DNA from: DATFEN01 sp035691285
Lineage (GTDB): Bacteria; Acidobacteriota; Vicinamibacteria; Fen-336
Assembly (NCBI GenBank): GCA_035691285.1
Contig: DASSJI010000269.1
Coordinates: 1-6,922, forward strand
Direction of reading: 5' to 3'
Length of the DNA stretch: 6,922 nucleotides
Shown in pieces: positions 1-5,570 of the stretch. Below the pieces are notes generated by a model. That model saw only the letters and a program-made list of their open reading frames with translations. It ran no database searches and was not told the DNA's origin. How positions within the stretch are numbered: the stretch's first letter is position 1; each line of letters begins with the position of its first letter. The position numbers and the translations under genes are program-made.

Positions 1-166
1 CGCGCGGCACGCGCTCGAACAACCGCTCCACGTCCCGGCGGACGAGGCGGATCGCCTCGGGCTCGCGGCCGGCGGCCTCGGCCGCCACCTCTCGCTCGCA
101 CGCGGCGTGGAGCGCGGCCCGGTGCGGCTCGAGCGCGGCGAACGCGCGCCGCAGGGCGTCGCTCAC
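1..166 (-). CDS. Unrecognised protein, N-terminal fragment of 55 residues (runs off the window)
   Basis: This is the next gene of the operon after menG. Its GTG start (166-164) overlaps the menG TGA in the four bases GTGA, and a purine-rich GGGGGAG lies about 7 nt upstream (180-174), so translational coupling is likely. The frame stays open to the window edge. The visible part begins VSDALRRAFAAL and is rich in Ala, Arg and Glu. It looks alpha-helical and soluble, with no signal peptide, membrane helix or recognisable catalytic motif. It does not resemble the start of UbiX, UbiD, MqnB, MqnD or MqnE as I know them. Its position after menG suggests a link to quinone metabolism, but that is only inference. 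I am confident that it is a real coding start and assign no function. Confidence 0.6.
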   Translation of the reverse strand, partial: MSDALRRAFAALEPHRAALHAACEREVAAEAAGREPEAIRLVRRDVERLFERVPR

Positions 167-906
167 GCCTTCGCTCCCCCGTGGAGCCACGCGATCCCGA
201 GCGTCAGCCGCCGGGCCTCGAGGGCGCCGAAGCCGGCCCGAAGGAGGCGCGCCGCGAGCTCCTCGGGAGCGTCGAAGCGGCGCACGGAGTCCGGCAGGTA
301 GCGATAGGCGCCCCGGTCGCCGCTCACGAGCCCGCCGACGAACGGCAGCACGCGGGCGAAGTAGAGGCGGTACAGGACGCCGAGGGCGCCCGACGGCATC
401 CCGAACTCGAGGATCACGAGACGCCCGCCCGGCCGCAGGACCCGGGCCACCTCCCGCAGCGCCCCGTCCACGTCGCCCACGTTCCGGATGCCGAAGGCCA
501 CCATCGCTCCATCGAAGCTCGCGCTCCGGAACGGCAGGCGCTCCGCGTCGCCGCCGAGGAGAAAGCCGCGCAGAGGGTGAGAGCGCGCCCGCAACTTGTG
601 GGCCGCGAGGCGCAGCATCTCGGTGGAAAGGTCGAGGCCGATCCCGCTGCAACCGGGGCCGCGCTCGAGCCACTCGATCATGAGGTCCGCCGTCCCGGTG
701 CAGAGATCGAGGACGCGCCCGCTCCCGCCGAGCCCGAGGAGGTCGACGGCGCGGCGCCGCCAGCGCACGTCGATCCCGGCCGAGAGCAGGCGATTGAGCA
801 GGTCGTAGCGCGGAGCGATCCGGTCGAACATCGAGCGGACCGCCCTCTTCTCGGGCGCGCCGGGGGTGGGCGTGGCGAGAGGCCCGGCCATCGCGGCTTC
901 GCTCAC
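163..906 (-). CDS. menG: Demethylmenaquinone methyltransferase (MenG/UbiE family)
   Basis: This SAM-dependent C-methyltransferase of 247 residues would carry out the last step of menaquinone synthesis, methylating demethylmenaquinone. The sequence shows the family blocks in order: the N-terminal FDRIAPRYDLLNRLLSAG signature (residues 27-44), SAM-binding motif I VLDLCTGTADL (65-75), an acidic residue D92 after the second strand, the FDGAMVAFGIRNV block (131-143), LRPGGRLVILEF (157-168) and the C-terminal YRYLPDSVRRF (201-211). The length matches the family (about 230-250). The start is a GTG at 906 with no clear Shine-Dalgarno; an ATG at 891 (residue 6) is an alternative and would cost no conserved sequence. 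It lies 19 bp after the mqnP stop and overlaps the next gene by four bases. In a futalosine-pathway cluster the substrate is most likely demethylmenaquinone rather than a ubiquinone precursor. Confidence 0.93.
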   Translation of the reverse strand: MSEAAMAGPLATPTPGAPEKRAVRSMFDRIAPRYDLLNRLLSAGIDVRWRRRAVDLLGLGGSGRVLDLCTGTADLMIEWLERGPGCSGIGLDLSTEMLRLAAHKLRARSHPLRGFLLGGDAERLPFRSASFDGAMVAFGIRNVGDVDGALREVARVLRPGGRLVILEFGMPSGALGVLYRLYFARVLPFVGGLVSGDRGAYRYLPDSVRRFDAPEELAARLLRAGFGALEARRLTLGIAWLHGGAKA

Positions 907-924
907 GCGCGCATCACCGCGCGG

Positions 925-930
925 ATTATA
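925..930 (-). promoter_or_regulatory. TATAAT box in the mqnP-menG junction, possible internal promoter
   Basis: A perfect TATAAT reads on the minus strand across the mqnP stop codon, 18 nt before the menG GTG start. It sits in the only untranslated gap of an otherwise tightly packed operon, and menG is the one gene there without a visible ribosome-binding site. No -35 box is recognisable about 17 bp upstream. It may be a secondary promoter giving a short-leader menG transcript, or chance. Confidence 0.25.
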
Positions 931-1789
931 GCGTCAGCCATCGCGCGGCCGCCGTCGTGCCGAGGTAGCCCAGGCTGACCCAGCCGTTGACCGCGAAGAA
1001 GGCCGCGTTCACGCGGGAGAGGTCGTCCGCGCTCACCAGGGAGTGCTCGTACGCCAGGAGCACGGCGACACCGGCGATCCCGAGCAGGTAGACGGGATGC
1101 AGGGGCGTCAGGAGGTACACGGCCGCGAGCAGCAGGACGCACGCAGCGTGAAGCGCCCGGGCGACTCCCAGGGCCCTGGCGACGCCCAGTCGCGCCGGCA
1201 GCGACTTGAGCCCTTCGCGGCGGTCGAACTCGAGGTCCTGGCACGCGTAGATCGTGTCGAAGCCGGCGACCCAGGCGACGACGGCCAACGCGAGCACGAT
1301 CGGCACGAAGTCGAAGCGGCCGCGGATCGCGAGCCAGGCGCCCACCGGGGCGATGCCCAGGGCGATCCCGAGGACAACGTGGGACAGCGCCGTGAACCGC
1401 TTCGTGTACGAATAGCCGAACACGACGGCGAGGGCGACAGGGCTCAGGGCGAGGCACAGCGGGTTGAGCATCGCCGCGGCGAGGATGAGCGCCGCCGAGG
1501 AGAGGGCCACGAAGCCCCACACCTCGGCCCGCGCCAGCACGCCCCGGGGCAGCTCGCGGGCCGCCGTGCGGGGATTCCTGGCGTCGATGGCGTGGTCCGC
1601 CAGGCGGTTGAACCCCATCGCCGCGCTTCGGGCGCCGACCATGGCGACGACGATCCACAGGATCTGCGTCGGGCGCACGCCCCCGTCCGCGGCGAGCACG
1701 GCCGAGGCGAGCGCGAAGGGCAGGGCGAAGACCGAGTGGGAAAACTTGATCATGCGGCCGTAGGCGACGACCCGCGCCAGGCCGCTCAC
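926..1789 (-). CDS. mqnP: UbiA-family polyprenyltransferase, MqnP-like (1,4-dihydroxy-6-naphthoate prenyltransferase)
   Basis: This integral-membrane prenyltransferase of 287 residues would attach the polyprenyl tail to 1,4-dihydroxy-6-naphthoate late in the futalosine pathway. The first prenyl-diphosphate/Mg site is NRLADHAID (residues 61-69, N61, D65, D69), followed by ARNPRTAARELPRG. The second is QDLEFDRREG (184-193, D185, D189), preceded by D178. YSYTKR (126-131) lies between them. Hydrophobic stretches across the chain fit the eight to nine helices of UbiA enzymes, and the N-terminal MIKFSHSVFALPFAL is typical. The NR...RELP form of motif I resembles MqnP-type rather than classical 4-hydroxybenzoate enzymes as I recall them, and the neighbours support this. 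The GTG start overlaps the upstream TGA (GTGA, 1789-1786), with GGAGGG at 1799-1794. A 4-hydroxybenzoate prenyltransferase (UbiA) is the alternative. Confidence 0.88.
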   Translation of the reverse strand: MSGLARVVAYGRMIKFSHSVFALPFALASAVLAADGGVRPTQILWIVVAMVGARSAAMGFNRLADHAIDARNPRTAARELPRGVLARAEVWGFVALSSAALILAAAMLNPLCLALSPVALAVVFGYSYTKRFTALSHVVLGIALGIAPVGAWLAIRGRFDFVPIVLALAVVAWVAGFDTIYACQDLEFDRREGLKSLPARLGVARALGVARALHAACVLLLAAVYLLTPLHPVYLLGIAGVAVLLAYEHSLVSADDLSRVNAAFFAVNGWVSLGYLGTTAAARWLTL

Positions 1790-2970
1790 ACGGCCCTCCG
1801 CAGCCGGGCGGCGCCGGAGAGCAGGAAGCGATGCGGCTCGTTGAGCGGGCCGGAGGCGGCCGCGAACGCGAGCGCCGCGCGGCGGCCCGGCGCCAGCCCG
1901 CCGAGGTCGGAGAGGCCCAGGGCCCGGGCGCCCCCCGTGGTCGCCATGCGCACGATCGTCGCCGGTGCCAGCTCGGGGAACTCGCGTGCCAGCGCCACGG
2001 CGTCGTCGAGGACCTCGAGGCTCGGAGTGGAAGCGAGGCTGTCCGTGCCGAGGGCGACGTTCACGCCGGCGGCGAGCAGGTCGGGAACCGGTGGCACCCC
2101 TTCGCCGATCGTCCGGTTGCTGCGCGGGCACGCGACCACGCTGACGCGCGCGGCGGCCAGCCTGCGCACGTCCGCCGCCTCGACCTCCGCACAGTGCGCG
2201 GCGACCAGACCGGCCTTCAGGGCGCCCAGCTCGGCGACGTATGCGACGGGGCTCTTCGCCGGAGGCACGAAGGGCACCTCGCCGACACGCCCCTCCAGGA
2301 ACGCCCGCCACGGGCCGCGGCCGTCGCGCAGGAAGCGGACTTCGTCCGCGGACTCCGCGAGGTGCAGCGCTCGAGGGCCGCCGCGGGCGACGAGGCCCCG
2401 CATCAGGGCGGCGGAGACCGAGTGCGGCGCGTGCGCGGCGAGATGGACCGCCGTGCGGCCGGCCGGCAGCTCTCGCAGACGCCGGTCCGCGCGCTCCAGG
2501 ACCTCCTCGGCGCGGGCCGGGTCCCAGCCGATCTGCTCGAAGAACACGACCGACTCGAACGGCGCCCCCTCGAGCAGGTCGAGGTGGTCGAGGGCGTTCG
2601 AGACGTCCGCCACGGCCGCCGTGCCGGCCTCCTCCAGCGCGGCGAGCGCCGCGGCGATCCCGGCGCGGGCCTCGCCCGGCGTCAGGCGGTCACGCGCGGC
2701 GACGAGGGCCTCGACCCAACGCGTGAAGCCCACGCCGGCCGGAACGCGCCCCGCGAGGGCGGAAAGCTCCAGGTGCGCGTGGGCGTTCACCGGGCCCGGC
2801 AGCAGCACTCCCGACCCGAGGTCGCGCTCCTGCCCTTTCGGCCGGAGGGGAGAGGCGGCCTCCCCCACCCACTGGATGCGTCCCGCCGCCACGGCCACGG
2901 CGCCGTCGCGGATCGGCGGCGCCACGATCGGAAGGACCCAGTCGGCCCGCAACACCAGCGTCTCCGCCAC
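1786..2970 (-). CDS. Amidohydrolase, probable aminodeoxyfutalosine deaminase
   Basis: This metal-dependent hydrolase of the amidohydrolase superfamily (394 residues) probably deaminates 6-amino-6-deoxyfutalosine to futalosine. A small N-terminal beta domain (about 1-57) precedes the TIM barrel. Metal and catalytic residues are all in place: H64 and H66 in NAHAHLELS (62-70), H203 with E206 in HLAESADE, H259 in AAHC, and D310 in LGTDSLAS. CPRSN (281-285) is also typical of this deaminase branch. A C-terminal beta strand region closes the small domain. The functional call rests on its being first in an operon with mqnP and menG, near mqnC and mqnA; the fold alone would also fit other nucleoside or guanine-type deaminases. 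The start is GTG at 2970, 8 nt after a TATACT box and without a Shine-Dalgarno, so the mRNA may be leaderless. It overlaps mqnP by four bases. Confidence 0.82.
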   Translation of the reverse strand: MAETLVLRADWVLPIVAPPIRDGAVAVAAGRIQWVGEAASPLRPKGQERDLGSGVLLPGPVNAHAHLELSALAGRVPAGVGFTRWVEALVAARDRLTPGEARAGIAAALAALEEAGTAAVADVSNALDHLDLLEGAPFESVVFFEQIGWDPARAEEVLERADRRLRELPAGRTAVHLAAHAPHSVSAALMRGLVARGGPRALHLAESADEVRFLRDGRGPWRAFLEGRVGEVPFVPPAKSPVAYVAELGALKAGLVAAHCAEVEAADVRRLAAARVSVVACPRSNRTIGEGVPPVPDLLAAGVNVALGTDSLASTPSLEVLDDAVALAREFPELAPATIVRMATTGGARALGLSDLGGLAPGRRAALAFAAASGPLNEPHRFLLSGAARLRRAV

Positions 2971-2978
2971 GGCGCGCC

Positions 2979-2984
2979 AGTATA
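2979..2984 (-). promoter_or_regulatory. -10 box (TATACT) for the amidohydrolase-mqnP-menG operon
   Basis: TATACT reads on the minus strand, 8 nt before the GTG start of the amidohydrolase gene. It is an AT-rich island in GC-rich DNA. Transcription from it would begin at or a few bases before the GTG, giving a leaderless or nearly leaderless message, which agrees with the missing Shine-Dalgarno. No good -35 box is visible at 16-18 bp spacing. Confidence 0.5.
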
Positions 2985-2996
2985 AGTGCGGCGCGG

Positions 2997-3002
2997 TAGA
3001 AT
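2997..3002 (+). promoter_or_regulatory. -10 box (TAGAAT) for the small membrane protein gene
   Basis: TAGAAT lies 6 nt before the GTG start at 3009, which places the expected transcription start on or beside the start codon. No Shine-Dalgarno precedes the GTG. A leaderless transcript is the simplest reading. Its -10 box lies within 20 bp of the opposing TATACT box, so the two divergent promoters overlap and may compete or be co-regulated. No -35 match is evident. Confidence 0.5.
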
Positions 3003-3008
3003 CCCGGC

Positions 3009-3371
3009 GTGCGCCAGGAAGTCACGCTTCCCGTCGTCTGGGCGGCCCTGCTGGCCTCGATGTTGGTCTTTCTCGGCGTGGCCCTGTTCCTCCGCCCGCG
3101 CCTCGAGCAGGCCGAGGGCCTCGGCGTCCTGACCTGGATGTCGCTCGCCTGGTGCGTGCTGTCCACGGTCACCGCCGTCCTGCTCCAGACCATGGCGGGC
3201 GAGGCCGAGGCGTCGAGGCGCCGGAGCCTGCGCATCGCGTCGTTCGCCATCCTCGAGTCCGGCGCGGTCTTCGCGGGAGTCGCCCATCTCCTCTCGACCC
3301 TCGACTACGGCATCTACGGGGCGTTCGTCCCGCTGGGCGCGATGCTGGCCCTCTTCCCGCGCTCCGGCTGA
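3009..3371 (+). CDS. Small four-helix membrane protein of unknown function
   Basis: This hydrophobic protein of 120 residues has four likely membrane helices at about residues 7-28, 38-60, 74-96 and 99-116. A short charged cytoplasmic or periplasmic loop (GEAEASRRRS, 64-73) separates two hairpins. The second hairpin carries a conspicuous buried acidic residue (E83 in FAILESGAVF), loosely recalling the carboxylate of ATP-synthase subunit c-like hairpins; I do not claim homology. There is no signal peptide or enzyme motif. The GTG start is supported by the TAGAAT box directly upstream and by the reading frame beginning with MRQEVTLP just before the first helix. It is divergent from the menaquinone operon and 122 bp upstream of the lipoprotein genes on the same strand, so it could be co-transcribed with either none or both. 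The function is unknown. Confidence 0.75.
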   Translation: MRQEVTLPVVWAALLASMLVFLGVALFLRPRLEQAEGLGVLTWMSLAWCVLSTVTAVLLQTMAGEAEASRRRSLRIASFAILESGAVFAGVAHLLSTLDYGIYGAFVPLGAMLALFPRSG

Positions 3372-3432
3372 GCACCGCCCACCGGCTGCGCAAGCTGCCC
3401 TTGCACTGAGCGGCGTGCGCCTCCGCGCTCGC

Positions 3433-3454
3433 GGCAGCGGCGCGACTTGCTGCC
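3433..3454 (+). other. Small inverted repeat in the intergenic gap (possible hairpin)
   Basis: GGCAGC (3433-3438) and GCTGCC (3449-3454) form a perfect 6-bp inverted repeat around a 10-nt loop, in the 122-bp gap between the membrane protein and the first lipoprotein. A second GCTGCC at 3394-3399 could pair with the same GGCAGC instead. No T-tract follows, so it is not a classical terminator. In DNA this GC-rich such repeats arise easily by chance. Confidence 0.2.
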
Positions 3455-3493
3455 CGTCCCGGCCTGGCGTCCGTCTTGCTAACCGCGCAAGGC

Positions 3494-5023
3494 ATGAGGC
3501 GCACGTCGGCCGTCGCGGCCGCGACCTTCGCCCTGCTGGCTCTCGCCTGCGGGCCCGCCATCCTGGTGCCTCGTCTCCATCCGGTCGCCGAGACCCCGCG
3601 GCTCGCGCCGAGCGCCCGCGGGTTGAAGGTCCACATGGTCTCCGGCGAGCTTTACGTGTTCGACACGTGGACGCTGGATCCCGAGGGGAAGGTCCTGGAC
3701 GGGCACGGAGACCGCTTCTCGGCCGGCCGCGAGCAGCGGGGGTCCGGCGAATACTCGCTGCCCGTGGACGCGATCGCGCTCCTGGAGACGAACGACCGCG
3801 AGGTCGCGGGGTCGCTCGGGCTCGCGGGTCTCGGGGCCCTCACGGTCTTCTGGGGCGGCGCGAGCGTCTACTGCGCAGCCAATCCCAAGTCCTGCTTCGG
3901 CTCGTGCCCGACCTTCTACCTGGAGGACGATCCGGGTCGCCCGCGGGCCGAGGGCTTCTCGTCCAGCATCGCTCGCGTGCTCGAGGCCCGGGACGTCGAC
4001 GCCCTTCCGGATGCGCGCCCGCGCGGAGACCGTCTGGTCGTCTGGATGCGGAACGAGGCGCTCGAGACCCACGCGGTGCGCCGCGTCCGGCTCCTCGCAG
4101 CTCCGAAGCCGGCCGGCACGCGCGTCTTCGCCGGCGCCGACGGACGCTTCCATCCTGCCTCGCGGCTGCACCCGCCCCTGGCCTGCGGCGGTCCGGAAGG
4201 CGACTGCCTGGCCGCCGTGACGCGGGACGACGGCCTGGAGCGGAGGAGCGCCGCCGACGCCGAGGACCTCGCGACCCGCGAGGACCTCGAGCTCCGCTTC
4301 GACCGGCCCACGGGTCCGTCGGGTCTCGTGATCGCCGCGCGCCAGAGCCTGCTCACGACCTTCCTCTTCTACCAGACCCTCGCCTACCTGGGCGCGAACG
4401 CCGGCGACTGGCTGGCCAGCGTCGAGCGCGGCACTCGCGAAGACGCGCGCAGCCTCATGGGGATGGAGCGCCTGCTGGGCGGCATCGAGATCGCGGTAGC
4501 GGAAGAGGGCGGCTGGCACACGCTCGGGACCTTCGCGGAGGCCGGGCCGATCGCCGGGGACGTGGCGGTGTTTCCCCTGGAGCCGTCGAGGGGCCGCGCG
4601 CCGCTGCGCGTCCGGCTGCGCTCCGCGAAGGGTCACTGGCGAATCGGCTGGGCGGCGCTCGCGGAGCTCCGGCCCCCGGTCGAGGCGCAGGTCGTCCCGC
4701 TCGATTCGGTGCAGCGCGACGGCCGGGTCGATGCGGCGGGGCTCGCGCGCCTCCGCGAGGGTCGTCGGCACCTGGTGACGCAGCCGGGTGACGCCTATCG
4801 CCTTTCCTTCCGCGTGCCCGTCGCACCTGCCGAGCTGTTCCTCGAGAGCGAGGGCTACTACTACGAGTGGATGCGGCGTGAGTGGCTCGCCGAGGAGGAC
4901 CCCGCGATGGCCGCCCTCGTCGTGGCACGCCCCGACGAGGCGCTGCGGCGCCTCGCCGGGCCGTTCAAGGCCGCCGAGGCCGGCGCGGAGCAGGCCTTCT
5001 GGGCGAGCCGCTTCCGGAGGTGA
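3494..5023 (+). CDS. Putative lipoprotein of unknown function, 509 residues
   Basis: The N-terminus (MRRTSAVAAATFALLALAC) is a short basic, hydrophobic signal ending in an imperfect lipobox with C19, so export and lipid anchoring are likely. Next come a beta-rich segment (about 43-100), a hydrophobic stretch (107-127) and a cysteine cluster, C127, C134 and C138, reading YCAANPKSCFGSCPTFY. Then there is a long mixed domain with a further pair C231/C238, and hydrophobic SLLTTFLFYQTLAYLG (285-300). The C-terminus is aromatic and acidic (GYYYEWMRREWLAEEDP, 454-470). From memory, proteins with a similar SCPTFY segment and C-terminus occur as uncharacterised lipoproteins elsewhere; I could not check this. 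I chose the ATG at 3494 because it begins the signal peptide and follows AAGG; an in-frame TTG at 3476 is less likely. No catalytic motif is recognised. The next gene follows after 4 bp. Confidence 0.85.
   Translation: MRRTSAVAAATFALLALACGPAILVPRLHPVAETPRLAPSARGLKVHMVSGELYVFDTWTLDPEGKVLDGHGDRFSAGREQRGSGEYSLPVDAIALLETNDREVAGSLGLAGLGALTVFWGGASVYCAANPKSCFGSCPTFYLEDDPGRPRAEGFSSSIARVLEARDVDALPDARPRGDRLVVWMRNEALETHAVRRVRLLAAPKPAGTRVFAGADGRFHPASRLHPPLACGGPEGDCLAAVTRDDGLERRSAADAEDLATREDLELRFDRPTGPSGLVIAARQSLLTTFLFYQTLAYLGANAGDWLASVERGTREDARSLMGMERLLGGIEIAVAEEGGWHTLGTFAEAGPIAGDVAVFPLEPSRGRAPLRVRLRSAKGHWRIGWAALAELRPPVEAQVVPLDSVQRDGRVDAAGLARLREGRRHLVTQPGDAYRLSFRVPVAPAELFLESEGYYYEWMRREWLAEEDPAMAALVVARPDEALRRLAGPFKAAEAGAEQAFWASRFRR
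5016..5023 (+). promoter_or_regulatory. Strong ribosome-binding site for the second lipoprotein gene
   Basis: GGAGGTGA lies at the very end of the upstream lipoprotein gene and contains its TGA stop codon, with 7 nt between GGAGG and the ATG at 5028. It fixes that ATG as the start of the second gene, against a longer open frame that begins inside the upstream gene. It also indicates coupled translation of the pair. Confidence 0.85.
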
Positions 5024-5027
5024 AGCG

Positions 5028-5570
5028 ATGCGGGTCCGGTTCAGGAGGGTGCTGGCGGTCGTGCTGACCTGGAGCCCCGTCGGCTGCGCCACGACAGGCC
5101 CGATGGTCCCTGTCGTCGGGCGGCACGTCGACGTGCGGCCGGTCTCGGGCCAAGGGAAGGACGCCGCCGAGGGCGAGCTCCTCGCCGTCGAGCCCGAGCG
5201 GCTCCTGGTCATGGAGCCGAAAGGAATCCGCGCGCTGCCGCTGGCCGGCGTCGAGCAGGTCCGCGTCAAGCGTCACGACTGGGGCGGCAAGCGGGCATGG
5301 ACCTGGACGGTGCTCGGCGCGCTGGCCACCGGAGGCGCCCTGACGGCGAGCTGCGCGTCGGTCGAGGACAACGAGAGCTGCGGTCGCGTCGGGCTGGGCG
5401 TCGGCCTCACGTGGCTCCTGCTCGGCGGCCTCTCGGCCATGTCCCTCGAGAAGTCGAGCGTCGAGCGCGTGCGCGGGCCGAACTGGCGCGAGCTGGCGCC
5501 CTACGCGCGCTTCCCACAGGGTTTTCCCGCGGAGGTTGACCCGAAGGCGCTGGAGCCCGGCGCTCGCTAG
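5028..5570 (+). CDS. Putative lipoprotein with a membrane hairpin, 180 residues
   Basis: The protein starts MRVRFRRVLAVVLTWSPVGCATTG, a basic and hydrophobic leader with a likely lipidation cysteine at C20 (lipobox imperfect, PVGC). A small beta-rich segment follows (about 33-82), with alternating strands such as GELLAVEPERLLVMEP and VEQVRVKR. Two hydrophobic stretches come next (about 91-109 and 121-139), separated by a short loop with C109 and C118. The C-terminal 40 residues are polar. The order of parts (anchor, beta segment, hydrophobic segment, paired cysteines) parallels residues 1-138 of the preceding lipoprotein, suggesting a related or interacting pair. It sits 4 bp after that gene with a strong ribosome-binding site, so the two are surely co-translated. 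Its TAG stop lies in the CTAG shared with the converging mqnC gene. The function is unknown and no enzyme motif is seen. Confidence 0.82.
   Translation: MRVRFRRVLAVVLTWSPVGCATTGPMVPVVGRHVDVRPVSGQGKDAAEGELLAVEPERLLVMEPKGIRALPLAGVEQVRVKRHDWGGKRAWTWTVLGALATGGALTASCASVEDNESCGRVGLGVGLTWLLLGGLSAMSLEKSSVERVRGPNWRELAPYARFPQGFPAEVDPKALEPGAR

Noticed and set aside
181..978. Plus-strand open frame of 265 codons
   Set aside because: It is antisense to menG, whose motifs are unmistakable; its composition is that of a complementary-strand shadow.
1043..3409. Plus-strand open frame of 788 codons
   Set aside because: It lies antisense to mqnP and the amidohydrolase, which have full sets of family motifs. 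Its translation is Arg/Ala/Gly-rich with no domain, as expected for a shadow frame in GC-rich DNA.
3415..4791. Plus-strand open frame of 458 codons overlapping the large lipoprotein gene
   Set aside because: Its translation is extremely Arg/Gly/Pro-rich and it overlaps a better-supported gene almost entirely.
4788..5027. N-terminal extension of the 180-residue lipoprotein frame back into the upstream gene
   Set aside because: The extension is Arg/Ser/Pro-rich shadow sequence. The ATG at 5028 has an excellent ribosome-binding site and begins a lipoprotein signal.
3479..5269. Minus-strand open frame of 596 codons opposite the lipoprotein genes
   Set aside because: The plus strand has signal peptides, a strong ribosome-binding site and natural-looking composition. 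The minus frame shows low-complexity Arg/Ala/Pro/Gly content and no motif.
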